Assembly: GCA_900544095.1 (NCBI GenBank)
Contig: UQTV01000001.1
Coordinates: forward strand, 682,001 to 746,000
Direction of reading: 5' to 3'
DNA from: an uncultured Collinsella sp.
Lineage (GTDB): Bacteria; Actinomycetota; Coriobacteriia; Coriobacteriales; Coriobacteriaceae
Length of the DNA: 64,000 bases
Under the pieces are notes generated by a model. That model saw nothing but the letters and a program-made list of their open reading frames with translations. It was not told the DNA's origin and did not search any database. The position numbers and the translations under genes are program-made. This document shows, in pieces, positions 49,714 through 58,729 of the stretch (within the stretch, counting starts at the first letter, position 1; every line of letters starts with the position of its first letter).

Positions 49714-52478
49714 TACTCGGCGCTCTTGAGGGCGCCGACCATGTCGATCTTGTTGAGGGTACGGTTGGTGGCGAGGTTGACGATAAACGTAAAGCCAAAG
49801 GCCAGAAGCACGGATAGCACGTAGCTCAGCGGCTCGACCTCAACATCAAAATACAGCGACGGCATCTGCAAAATGTACGTAAAACTCTCGGCCAGCAAGC
49901 CGCCCAGCGGCACGCCCAGCGCAGCGCCGATCGCCGTAAGGATCAACGTCTCCTTGTTGACGTAGTGGTGCACCTCGCCACGGCGGAAGCCCAGCACCTT
50001 GATGGTCGCCAGCTCGCGTTCGCGCTCCGAAATATTCGTATTAGACAGCGTAAACACCACCACAAACGACAGGCACGCCGCCATAAAGGTCACAAGCACC
50101 ACGACCGAGTTGATGATGGTGAAGTTGGCCTCATAATTCTCCCAATGCTCGGCCGTACTCGAAATCGTAAGCCAACCGTCACTCTTAAGATTCTTGCTAA
50201 ACGCAATCTGGTCGGCCGACGAACCCTTAAGCAGCACAAAGACGCCGTTAAGGCGTGCACTTCGACCGAACGCACGCTCATAGGTGCCCCGCGTCATATA
50301 AAGCGTGTTGCCCAGATAGTTGAGCGAGATGTCGCTGACTTTGACCTTGGCAACATTGAGCGACGAATCCTGGACGTGAGCCGTGTCACCCGGCTTGATC
50401 CCCAGCACCAGCTGAGAGCTCTTGCTCAAATACACGTCTCCGTCACGCAGGGCGAGCGGTTCTTTGGACTCATCCTCCAGGCGCACGTAATCGCCCAAGT
50501 CACCCGTGCGGTCGTCGGGAATCACGATGAGCTGCACGGTCTCGCTCTTGCCGCCAAACGTAAAGGTGACGTTGTCGGTCATAATCGGCAGGGTCGAGGT
50601 CACCGTCACGTTGGAATCATTGGCCGTGCTGCGCTCATCCAATGCCGCGCACGTCTGCGAAAAATCGTCGGGATTGGCGACCGCCAGCAAGTCATAGCGC
50701 GTGATATGCCCGTACTGTTTGGGCGAAAGCGCCACCGACGTGTCGCGAATTCCCATACCGCAAATCACGAGCGCCGTGCAGCCGGCGATACCGAAGATGG
50801 TCATAAAGGCGCGCTTTTTGTAGCGGAACAGGTTACGTGCTGCCACCTTGTTCAAGAAGCCCATGCGGCGCCAAATAAAGCCGATGCGCTCGAGCAGAAT
50901 GCGTGAGCCGGCGCGCGGCGCCTTGGGACGCATGAGCGAAGCCGGCGTCTCGGCCATCTCGTGGCGGCAGGCGATAATCGTAGCGCCCACCACGCCCACG
51001 GCAAACAGCGCCACCGAGACAATCGAGGACACGATATCGTACGAAAGCAGCATCTGGGGCAGTGAGTACATATCATCGAACACCGTAAACAGGAACAGCG
51101 GCAGGCCCACAAATCCGATGATGTTGCCGAGCACGCCGCCAATTAGACACGCCCACAGCGCGTAGTCCACGTATTTGGACAGGATACGCCCGCGTGAATA
51201 GCCGAGCGCCTTGTACAGACCAATAAGCGTGCGCTCCTCCTCGACCATGCGGGTGGCGGTGGTGAGGCTGATAAGCACGGCGACGATAAAGAAGATGAAC
51301 GGGAACACCGTGGCAATGGCCTCAATTGACGAGCTATCGCTCTCCACGCTCGAGTAGCTTGCGATGTTATCGCGGTCCTGGATGTACCAGGTGCATTCGC
51401 CCAGGTCAGAGAGCTCGGCGCGGGCATCGGCAAACTGCTGGTCGGCGGCGGCACGGCGCTGGTCCAGGTCGGCTTGCGCCTGCGCACGCTCGTCGCTGCC
51501 CTCGGCCATGCGATTAATGTTGTCCTGCTCGATCCCAAAGACCATATTCGCCTGACGCTCAGCCGCGTCCAAGCTCGCCGGTGTGTCGACCGTCAGCTCC
51601 TGGGCGCGCGCCTTCTCACGCTCCTCGCGGATCTTCTCGATATTGCCCTTGACCTCATTGATCTTTGCCGAGTAGGCATCCGAATAGGAGTTGAGGCTCT
51701 TGGCTCCCTCGACGACCACGTGGACAGCGGAGTAGGAAGAAGATGTCGCGGCATCCTCGCTCACGTAGAACTTGTAGTCCGCAGTCGAAGCAGCGCGAAA
51801 GGCGTTGACGGTCGAGTCGGAGCTCACGTCGGTAGGATCGAGAACCTCGGCCGTGATGGTGTAGTCCCCATCGGCAAACTGGTCCTTGGCGCTTTGGTTC
51901 GACGAGCTCGCATCGTTGGCGGCAAAGCTCACCGTATCGCCGATTTTCTTGCCCGAAGCCTTCAAAAAACGTGAGGTCACTGCCACTTCGCCCGAAGTCT
52001 CGGGCAGCTCGCCGCGTACTAGCACCGGTTGGTCAATATTCTCTTTGGAAAGGCTCTGCACGACCACGCGCTCGCGCGTTGTACCCACGGCGGTGTAGGC
52101 GGTCTCGGTGTAGATGCCCTCGGCCGTCTCGACGCCATCGACCTCTTGAATGGCAGCAAGATCGTCATCGGTCAGACCATAGGTCGACTGCACGTTGATG
52201 TCATAGACATTCTGCTGGTCAAAATAGGCGTCGACCGAATCACACAGGTCCTCGCAGCCCGCCTTAAGGCCGCACATCACGCTCACGCCAAGCGCGGTGA
52301 TCACAACGATAGACAAGAAGCGTTTGAGGCTGCCGCGAATCGTGCGGTAGATGCCACGGCGAAAAACCGTCGGCACCATATCGTTTGAGCTTTGGGCGGT
52401 GCGGTAGGTCGTAAAATCCTGCTCGCGCTCCGTGTTCTGCGCGTCGCGGCGCTGGCTGTTTTGGCGGTCCTGGTCCAT
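49713..52478 (-). CDS. FtsX-like ABC permease
   Basis: 921 residues from the ATG at 52478; a GTG four codons upstream overlaps the ATPase stop. One N-terminal membrane segment, a large extracytoplasmic domain with a coiled-coil stretch (about 275-370, rich in E, R, Q and A), three membrane segments with ATRMVEEERTLIGLYKALGYSRG, a second extracytoplasmic domain, and three C-terminal segments. This is the MacB/LolC-like two-module permease. Partners the ATPase encoded immediately upstream. Substrate unknown; peptide or lipid export is usual. Confidence 0.9.
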   Translation of the reverse strand: MDQDRQNSQRRDAQNTEREQDFTTYRTAQSSNDMVPTVFRRGIYRTIRGSLKRFLSIVVITALGVSVMCGLKAGCEDLCDSVDAYFDQQNVYDINVQSTYGLTDDDLAAIQEVDGVETAEGIYTETAYTAVGTTRERVVVQSLSKENIDQPVLVRGELPETSGEVAVTSRFLKASGKKIGDTVSFAANDASSSNQSAKDQFADGDYTITAEVLDPTDVSSDSTVNAFRAASTADYKFYVSEDAATSSSYSAVHVVVEGAKSLNSYSDAYSAKINEVKGNIEKIREEREKARAQELTVDTPASLDAAERQANMVFGIEQDNINRMAEGSDERAQAQADLDQRRAAADQQFADARAELSDLGECTWYIQDRDNIASYSSVESDSSSIEAIATVFPFIFFIVAVLISLTTATRMVEEERTLIGLYKALGYSRGRILSKYVDYALWACLIGGVLGNIIGFVGLPLFLFTVFDDMYSLPQMLLSYDIVSSIVSVALFAVGVVGATIIACRHEMAETPASLMRPKAPRAGSRILLERIGFIWRRMGFLNKVAARNLFRYKKRAFMTIFGIAGCTALVICGMGIRDTSVALSPKQYGHITRYDLLAVANPDDFSQTCAALDERSTANDSNVTVTSTLPIMTDNVTFTFGGKSETVQLIVIPDDRTGDLGDYVRLEDESKEPLALRDGDVYLSKSSQLVLGIKPGDTAHVQDSSLNVAKVKVSDISLNYLGNTLYMTRGTYERAFGRSARLNGVFVLLKGSSADQIAFSKNLKSDGWLTISSTAEHWENYEANFTIINSVVVLVTFMAACLSFVVVFTLSNTNISERERELATIKVLGFRRGEVHHYVNKETLILTAIGAALGVPLGGLLAESFTYILQMPSLYFDVEVEPLSYVLSVLLAFGFTFIVNLATNRTLNKIDMVGALKSAE

Positions 52479-52483
52479 GGGCG

Positions 52484-53185
52484 CTACCACTCGATCGTCT
52501 CGATAGGCACGGGATTTTGCTGGACCGTCTCGCTCTCCACGCGGCCGCTCTTAAAGCGGATCAGGCGATCGGCCATGGGCGCCAGCGCAGAGTTGTGGGT
52601 GATGATGATGACCGTAATGCCTTGCTTGCGGCAAGTGTCCTGTAGCAGCTGCAAGATCTGCTTGCCGGTTTTGTAGTCGAGTGCACCCGTAGGCTCGTCG
52701 CACAAAAGCAGCTTGGGGTTCTTAGCCAGCGCGCGGGCGATGGATACGCGCTGCTGCTCGCCGCCCGAAAGCTGCGCCGGAAAGTTAGCGAGGCGGTCGC
52801 CCAGGCCAACCTGGCGAAGCGTTTGCTCGGCATCGAGCGAATCGGGGCAGATCTGCGCCGCGAGTTCGACGTTCTCAAGCGCCGTCAGGTTGGGGACCAG
52901 ATTGTAGAACTGAAAGACAAAGCCGACGTCAGCGCGACGGTATTCCACAAGCTGAGCCTCGTTGGCAGAGCTCACGTCACGCCCGTCCACCGTCACGGTG
53001 CCAGAAGTTGCCGTGTCCATGCCGCCCAGAATGTTGAGGGCCGTGGTCTTGCCGGCACCCGAAGCACCCAAAATGATGGCGAGCTCGCCGCGCTCGACCG
53101 TAAAGCTCGCGCCGTCGAGCGCGTGGATGCGGGCATCGCCCTCGCCGTATGCCTTGATGACGTCTTTGAATTCGATATAGGCCAT
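52484..53185 (-). CDS. ABC exporter ATPase (LolD/MacB type)
   Basis: 233 residues. Walker A GASGAGKTT, Q-loop QFYNLVPNLTALENVE, signature LSGGEQQRVSIARALA, Walker B LLLCDEPTGALD and ITHN (Asn replacing the usual Asp after the switch His). Paired with the FtsX-like permease 5 bases downstream. Confidence 0.94.
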   Translation of the reverse strand: MAYIEFKDVIKAYGEGDARIHALDGASFTVERGELAIILGASGAGKTTALNILGGMDTATSGTVTVDGRDVSSANEAQLVEYRRADVGFVFQFYNLVPNLTALENVELAAQICPDSLDAEQTLRQVGLGDRLANFPAQLSGGEQQRVSIARALAKNPKLLLCDEPTGALDYKTGKQILQLLQDTCRKQGITVIIITHNSALAPMADRLIRFKSGRVESETVQQNPVPIETIEW

Positions 53186-53234
53186 CGATTAATTCCCATC
53201 TGGTCGGATAACTCTTTAGTATTACCCATTTCCC

Positions 53235-53274
53235 ACCTACCAAAAAGGGACAGGTTTATTTTGGCAGGTTTTAT
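53235..53274. repeat. CCTGTCCC-loop hairpin, type A copy 7
   Basis: ACCTACCAAAAAGGGACAGG... to TTTTGGCAGGTTTTAT, reverse orientation, 50 bases upstream of the ATPase start. One stem base differs (T against G), leaving a mismatch. Confidence 0.82.
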
Positions 53275-53386
53275 ATGGGGAAACGGCAGCTATAGATAGG
53301 GCGCCGGGGAGGCCGAGAAATCATCAACGGGGTCAGGCCGACCGCCAAACACAACGCACGCATCTCAATCTGTCAGCCAAATCATT

Positions 53387-53400
53387 CGAACAGTTGTTCG
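53387..53400. promoter_or_regulatory. SOS-box-like site before the GyrI-like gene
   Basis: CGAACAGTTGTTCG matches the Gram-positive LexA box (CGAAC-N4-GTTCG). Two TATGAT -10-like boxes follow at 53405 and 53410, so a bound repressor would cover the -35 region. Whether LexA uses this box in this lineage is not known. Confidence 0.5.
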
Positions 53401-53456
53401 TTTCTATGATATGATTCAACTATCTAAGCAGGCCAATACGCAGAAAGGCGGCCAAC

Positions 53457-54095
53457 ATGGCGTTCGACTTTAAGAAGGAATGCAAGGAGCTCTACAAACC
53501 TGCAAGCAAGCCGAGTATCGTAACAGTCCCGCCTATGAGCTACGTTGCCGTTCGCGGAAAGGGCGACCCAAATACCGAAGGTGGCGAGTATCAAAACGCC
53601 CTGCCGCTACTTTACGGCATCGCCTATACCGTCAAGATGTCGAAGAAAGGCTCAAGGAGTATCGAGGGCTATTTCGACTTTGTGGTACCGCCGCTCGAGG
53701 GTTTCTGGTGGCAAGAGTCCCCGAGCGGCGACATCGATTATGTACACAAGGACAATTTCAACTTTATCTCGTGCATCCGCCTGCCTGATTTCGTCACCCG
53801 AGATGACTTTGACTGGGCAGTCGCGGAAGCCACGACCAAAAAGAAACTGGACTTTTCCGCCGTCGAACTGCTTAAAGTTGACGAGGGTCTCTGCGTTCAA
53901 TGCATGCACACCGGGCCCTACGACAACGAACCGGCGACCGTAGACGCTATGCATGAATACACGACCGAGCTGGGCTATGTTCCCGACTTCTCAGACACCC
54001 GTTTACATCACGAAATCTATCTCTCCGATCCACGCAAATGCGCACCGGAGAAACTTAAGACCGTGGTTCGTCATCCTATCAAGCGCGCTGAATAG
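53457..54095 (+). CDS. GyrI-like small-molecule-binding protein
   Basis: 212 residues with GGCGG upstream. A GyrI-like domain (SOUL/BacR fold) spans the protein: PPMSYVAVRGKGDPN, VVPPLEGFWW, VQCMHTGPYDNEPATVDAM and LHHEIYLSDPRK. Such proteins bind or hydrolyse hydrophobic cationic drugs; E. coli GyrI shields gyrase and is SOS-induced. The SOS-box-like promoter site supports a damage or drug response. No HTH domain is attached. Confidence 0.9.
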   Translation: MAFDFKKECKELYKPASKPSIVTVPPMSYVAVRGKGDPNTEGGEYQNALPLLYGIAYTVKMSKKGSRSIEGYFDFVVPPLEGFWWQESPSGDIDYVHKDNFNFISCIRLPDFVTRDDFDWAVAEATTKKKLDFSAVELLKVDEGLCVQCMHTGPYDNEPATVDAMHEYTTELGYVPDFSDTRLHHEIYLSDPRKCAPEKLKTVVRHPIKRAE

Positions 54096-54168
54096 CGTGG
54101 GGCGTCATTTCACGCGCTAGGTTTTAAGCCAGCCAACCAGCCGCCTCCTAGGCCGTCCGGTAATTATC

Positions 54169-54250
54169 TTGACGCGGCCCGTCGCATCTTATAAGTTTGT
54201 TTTGCTAAAGCTGGAAAGTCTCTCAACGATGCGCAACTCCAGCTCTTTTT
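54169..54250 (+). promoter_or_regulatory. promoter and attenuator-like hairpin before the CLC gene
   Basis: TTGACG (54169-54174) and TATAAG (54190-54195, 15-base spacer) would start an RNA whose leader holds AGCTGGA...TCCAGCT (54209-54244) followed by CTTTTTCT. The hairpin could end the GyrI-like gene's transcript or regulate the CLC gene by attenuation. It does not show the conserved parts of the known fluoride riboswitch. Confidence 0.4.
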
Positions 54251-54280
54251 CTATCAAGAGAGCAAGTGTCGGAAAGCAAA

Positions 54281-55525
54281 ATGTCAGAAAGCAGCGCTTC
54301 GAGCAGAATCAAACGCCTGGTCAACACCTATAGCGGTCTCGTGCTCATGGGCGCCGTCGGAATCCCTATCGGCGTTATCGTTGGCGCCATCTGTGCCCTT
54401 TTTGGTCGTGTGCTCCTGGCAATCGGCGCCTTCCGTGACGAGCACATCGTACTGCTCCTTCCCTTCCTCGCCCTCATGGGCTTGGCCATCGTATTTGCCT
54501 ACCTCACCTGGGGCAAAGGCACCGATCGGGGCATGAGCTTAGTATTCGACGTAGGTCACGGACGCGAGGACGCCATCTCCCCGCGTCTGGTGCCGCTCAT
54601 TATGCTGAGCACGTGGGCCACGCATCTCTTTGGCGGCAGCGCGGGACGCGAAGGCGTAGCCGTGCAGATCGGCGCAACCGTCTCGCATTGGATCGGCCGA
54701 CGTCTACCTTTCCGAGAACCCGGCAACACGTTTTTGCTTATCGGCATGGCTGCCGGCTTTGCCGGACTCTTCCGAACGCCCCTCGCCGCCACGGTCTTTG
54801 CGATCGAAGTACTGGTCGCAGGACGCATGGAATACCGCGCGCTGTTTCCCGCGCTTACAGCCTCGCTCGCCGCAAGCATGACCTCCGGCGCTCTGGGGCT
54901 CGAGAAGTTTGAGGTCGCCGTTACCGCCTCGTATGCGCTCGACCTCCCCGGTCTTGGACGGCTGGCGTTGTTGGGTATCGCGTTTGGTATGGTAGGTGGA
55001 GCTTTTGCCTGGTGCCTTGCCCATGCCAAGACCCTTGCAGCGCGGCTGCTCCCCAGCCCTTACATACGCGTTGCCGTTATGGGCCTTGCGCTGTCGGCGA
55101 TTCTGTTCGCGCTGTGGCAGGGGCGATACTGCGGCCTTGGCACCAACCTGATATCCGCGGCACTGGGTGACAACGGCGAGGCGTCGATCATGCCTTGGGA
55201 CTGGGCGCTCAAATTCGTACTCACCATCGCCACGCTTGCCGCAGGATATCAGGGTGGCGAGGTGACGCCGTTGTTCTCCATCGGAACCAGCCTGGGTGTC
55301 GTGCTCGCCGGAATTCTCGGCATGCCCGTCGAGCCCTGCGCCGCGCTGGGATACGCCGCCGTCTTTGGCAGCGCCACCAACACGCTACTCGCGCCGATCC
55401 TCATTGGCTGCGAGGTCTTTGGCTTTAGCAGTCTGCCGACGTTCTTTATTGTCTGCGTCGTGGCCTACCTGTTCAACATGGATAAGTCGATCTATGCGCT
55501 GCAGGAGCACAGCCGCACCCGATAA
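54281..55525 (+). CDS. CLC-F-type fluoride/proton antiporter
   Basis: 414 residues from the ATG at 54281, six bases after GGAAAG; a GTG at 54266 opens the same frame. CLC-fold membrane protein with GSAGREGVAVQIG (119-131), GMAAGFAGLFRTPLAATVFAIE and GYQGGEVTPLFSIG. The GGEVTPLF segment and the GREGx form without Pro are typical of the CLC-F branch, which expels fluoride in exchange for protons. The family-level CLC call is firm; the fluoride preference is inferred. An attenuator-like hairpin lies in its leader. Confidence 0.87.
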   Translation: MSESSASSRIKRLVNTYSGLVLMGAVGIPIGVIVGAICALFGRVLLAIGAFRDEHIVLLLPFLALMGLAIVFAYLTWGKGTDRGMSLVFDVGHGREDAISPRLVPLIMLSTWATHLFGGSAGREGVAVQIGATVSHWIGRRLPFREPGNTFLLIGMAAGFAGLFRTPLAATVFAIEVLVAGRMEYRALFPALTASLAASMTSGALGLEKFEVAVTASYALDLPGLGRLALLGIAFGMVGGAFAWCLAHAKTLAARLLPSPYIRVAVMGLALSAILFALWQGRYCGLGTNLISAALGDNGEASIMPWDWALKFVLTIATLAAGYQGGEVTPLFSIGTSLGVVLAGILGMPVEPCAALGYAAVFGSATNTLLAPILIGCEVFGFSSLPTFFIVCVVAYLFNMDKSIYALQEHSRTR

Positions 55526-55594
55526 ACAGGGCGTTTGCCACCAAAAAACGCGCACGACAGGCCAGGCCCGCCGCGCGCGTCATCCTATACGCGA

Positions 55595-56269
55595 TTAGTT
55601 ATTGTTGTTGGTCATCGAAGCCACTGCTGCCGCAAGATTGGAAATGGGCATTGTCTGCAGCCAGATGCGCCCCGGACCGGTGAGCACAGTGTTAAACACG
55701 CCTTCACCGCCAAACATGATGTTTTTGACGCCCTTGACCATCTGCGCGTCGATGCTCACCGTCTCCTCAAAGCCGGCCACGTTGCCGGTATCTACAATCA
55801 TTTGCTGGCCAGCAGCAAGCTCGTACTCAACTAGGTCGCCGTCGATCTCGGCAAAGGCAATACCCGAGCCCGTGAGCTTTTGCATGATAAAACCCTCGCC
55901 GCCAAAGACGCCGGTCTTTGCCTTCTTGTTAAAGTGGATGCTCAGCTCAACACCACTTTCCGCGGCAAGGAACGAACGCTTCTGCAAAATCCAGCTCTTA
56001 CCAGGGCCAATCTCGATCGGTATAATGCGGCCGGGGAAGCAAGAGCCAAACGCAATCATGCCATCGCCGTGCGCGGTCCAAATGTTTTGGAACAACGCCT
56101 CACCCGAAAAAGCCTTAGAGAACATCTTGCCTATGCCACCGCCCGAGGTGGACATCTCCATGTTGGGGGTCATCCAGACCATGGCACCGCTTTCGGTGAT
56201 CATGGATTCGCCGTCGCTAAGGTTGCACGTAACAACCGGGAAAGCCCCTCCGCCGATCTCGTACTGCAT
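55595..56269 (-). CDS. TIGR00266/AIM24 family protein
   Basis: 224 residues. All-beta repeat protein with ESGAMVWMTPNMEM, FPGRIIPIEIGPGKSW, FGGEGFIMQKLTGSGIAFAEIDG and MFGGEGVFNTVLTGPGRIWLQTMP, the hallmark of the AIM24 (TIGR00266) family. Function is unknown in bacteria. It ends in a run of Asn. Convergent with the CLC gene. Confidence 0.93.
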   Translation of the reverse strand: MQYEIGGGAFPVVTCNLSDGESMITESGAMVWMTPNMEMSTSGGGIGKMFSKAFSGEALFQNIWTAHGDGMIAFGSCFPGRIIPIEIGPGKSWILQKRSFLAAESGVELSIHFNKKAKTGVFGGEGFIMQKLTGSGIAFAEIDGDLVEYELAAGQQMIVDTGNVAGFEETVSIDAQMVKGVKNIMFGGEGVFNTVLTGPGRIWLQTMPISNLAAAVASMTNNNN

Positions 56270-56393
56270 GACCGTCTCCTTTCCTTCGGGAGCCGAACAA
56301 CGATGTCCATATTTTAGCAGTTAGAAGTGCGTTTATTTGGGTCGGTGGCGTTCATGGCGCCGATCACCGCCAGCCTCCGCTGCCGTCTGCACA

Positions 56394-56434
56394 GATAAAA
56401 CCTGCCAAAATAAACCTGTCCCTTTTTGGCAGGT
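56394..56434. repeat. CCTGTCCC-loop hairpin, type A copy 8
   Basis: AGATAAAACCTGCCAAAATA... to TTTTTGGCAGGT, ending two bases before the kinase stop codon. Confidence 0.85.
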
Positions 56435-56435
56435 C

Positions 56436-57815
56436 TTAGAGGCGGACGGTGAAGGTGATCTGGTTACCGTGGCCGCAGACAGAAGCGCTCCCGCCATGGG
56501 CTTCGGCGATGGCACGCACCACGGATAGGCCCACGCCCGAGCCGCCCGTCTTGGAGCTGCGCGACACGTCCGCACGATAGAAGCGGTCGAACAATCGATC
56601 TAGGTCGCCTTCGGGCAGCTCGTCCACGGCGTTCGATACGACAAGCTCGGTGGCGCCCTTACCCTGAACGCGCGAAACGGCACGCAGGCTCAGCTCAATC
56701 ACGCTGCCCTCGCTCGCATAGCGCGTGGCGTTGTCCAGAAGCAGCTCAACCACCTGCGCCACCGCCGCGGCATCGGCATGGGCCCGCACGCCGCACGCAA
56801 TCGACGTCGACAGACGCTTGCCGCGCGAAACCGCCACCGATTCAAATGGCGTCGCAGCCGTGTCCACGGCCTCCGAAAGATCAATCGTCGCCATAGTAAA
56901 GCCTGCCGAACCCTCGTCCATACGCGCCAGGAACACCAGACGCTCCGTGAGCGCCGTCAGCCGCGCAACCTGCTCGTGAATGCTCTGCGTCCACTCACTT
57001 TCGCCGCTCTCGATCTCTTGTACCTCATTGGCGACGTCAATTACAGCCAGCGGCGTCTTGATCTCGTGGCTCGCATCGGTAATAAAGCGCTTTTGCTTGC
57101 TGTAGCTCTCGACCATCGGTCGAATCACCGCGCCCGAGGCACCCGCCACAATTGCCAGCACCGCCAGCCAGCCAATGCAACTGATCGCCACGCTCGCGCT
57201 CAAAAACGAATGAAAGCTTGCAAGCTCGCGCGAACAGTCCACGAACACATAGGTGGTCTTTTCGCCTTGAGCTGTGGTCGTATAGCGGTAGTTACCAGAA
57301 AACCCAGAGGTCAGGCCCTTAGAATCCAGCCCCATGGCAATACGGGCGGCACGCTTGGCGCCCACCGCGGCAATGCGGGCGGTATTGACATCGACCACCT
57401 GCCCATCGACAAGCGTCACCGTAAAGTAGCGCGTGTCGAAGGGTGACTCCGCCGTCATGCCTTCAAAATGCACATCGCGAACGGCCGCCCGGTTACCGGT
57501 AGCAACCTTGCCGGCAACCGCATCCTGACCGGGACCGGTCTTAGGCTCGTCCTCCCCATCAATGCCATCCTTGCCTGCCAGGATATAGTCCAGTCGTGCA
57601 TCGGCCATCTTGCAAACATGCGAATAATTGACAATGTTGATGCCAGCGATGATGAGCGTGAGCACCACGGTCACAGCGCCCATGGCAACGAGGATGAACT
57701 TACGACGCAGGCGACGGCCCATTGCACTGGCAGCATCGGCGCGCCCCGGATTACCCGAGCCCACACCCATGCCGAGCTTCGCCGCCATGCGCTTGCACCA
57801 CGTGCGCACGCTCAC
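56436..57815 (-). CDS. two-component sensor histidine kinase
   Basis: 459 residues. Two membrane segments (about 40-62 and 205-232) flank an extracytoplasmic sensor of 140 residues. The H-box is ASHEIKTPL with H250; the ATPase domain carries ELLLDNATRYA (N-box) and GGSGVGLSVVRAI (G-box). Its start overlaps the response regulator stop by four bases, so the two proteins form a pair. The signal is unknown. Confidence 0.95.
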   Translation of the reverse strand: MSVRTWCKRMAAKLGMGVGSGNPGRADAASAMGRRLRRKFILVAMGAVTVVLTLIIAGINIVNYSHVCKMADARLDYILAGKDGIDGEDEPKTGPGQDAVAGKVATGNRAAVRDVHFEGMTAESPFDTRYFTVTLVDGQVVDVNTARIAAVGAKRAARIAMGLDSKGLTSGFSGNYRYTTTAQGEKTTYVFVDCSRELASFHSFLSASVAISCIGWLAVLAIVAGASGAVIRPMVESYSKQKRFITDASHEIKTPLAVIDVANEVQEIESGESEWTQSIHEQVARLTALTERLVFLARMDEGSAGFTMATIDLSEAVDTAATPFESVAVSRGKRLSTSIACGVRAHADAAAVAQVVELLLDNATRYASEGSVIELSLRAVSRVQGKGATELVVSNAVDELPEGDLDRLFDRFYRADVSRSSKTGGSGVGLSVVRAIAEAHGGSASVCGHGNQITFTVRL

Positions 57816-58501
57816 GCCCGTTCTCCTTCCTCGACAACCTCGAGCGAATAGCCCTGGTTACGCGACGCGCGAATGGCAACGTTGGCACCAAGCGCCGTCA
57901 GCTTTTTGCGCAGGTACGAGATATAGACCCACACCACGTTGGCGCCTTCGGGCGCGTCCTCACCCCAAACCTCGAGCATCAGACGTTCAGTAGGCATGCG
58001 CGTGCCGGCGTTGCGCATAAAGAGTTCCATAAGCTGAAACTCGCGATTGGCCAGGTGCTCCTCGCCCAAGGGTCCCACAAGCGTGCAAGCCGCCGTGTCG
58101 AGGCGCACGTTACCCACGCTGAGCGTCGTGGCGTCAATTGCCGTCGCGGCGCGCGTCATGGCACGAATACGCGCAAGCAGTTCCTTGGCGGCAAACGGCT
58201 TGGTCAGGTAATCGTTGGCACCGGCATCCAGGCCCTCGACCTTATCGGACACCTCGCTTTTTGCCGTGAGCATGATGATGGGCAGTCGCTTTCCGGCGGC
58301 GCGTGTACGCTTGAGCACCTCGATGCCGTCCATGCCGGGCATCATGATGTCCAGGATTGCGGCGTCGTAATCGTTGGTGAGTAGATTCTCGAGCGCCGTC
58401 AAGCCGTCGAGGGCGGTGTCGACCTCGTAGTCGCTATGTTGAAGAATCGCGGTGAGGGCGCGGGAGAGACCAGGTTCGTCCTCGGCAAGCATCAGCTTCA
58501 T
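57812..58501 (-). CDS. OmpR-family response regulator
   Basis: 229 residues. Receiver domain with acidic pocket EDE (7-9), phospho-acceptor D51 in ILDIMMPGMDG and K in LTKPF, followed by a winged-helix DNA-binding domain (NREFQLMELFMRN, VWVYISYLRKKL). First gene of the two-component operon. No target is visible nearby. Confidence 0.95.
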   Translation of the reverse strand: MKLMLAEDEPGLSRALTAILQHSDYEVDTALDGLTALENLLTNDYDAAILDIMMPGMDGIEVLKRTRAAGKRLPIIMLTAKSEVSDKVEGLDAGANDYLTKPFAAKELLARIRAMTRAATAIDATTLSVGNVRLDTAACTLVGPLGEEHLANREFQLMELFMRNAGTRMPTERLMLEVWGEDAPEGANVVWVYISYLRKKLTALGANVAIRASRNQGYSLEVVEEGERA

Positions 58502-58729
58502 AGTTGCTCCTTTGGCGCATGGAAATACAGGTTTCGATACTGCCGATAATAGCGCACCGAAAGCTGCCTTAGCACAGCCCTAGCGGCTCAACCTGCGCGT
58601 TTTCAAATACGCAAGATATGGCTTAGCCAAACTTAAAGCGCAGATGCCAAGCGTCTGGACGCATGCCGGCCGTAGAAGGACGGAGGCTCGTCCTTTCGCG
58701 GCGTCCTAGTTATGCAAAGCGTTCGAGCG

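Noticed and set aside
54096..54280. Known fluoride (crcB) riboswitch upstream of the CLC gene
   Set aside because: The conserved GG-GATGG and pseudoknot parts are not present; only a simple hairpin with a U-run is seen.
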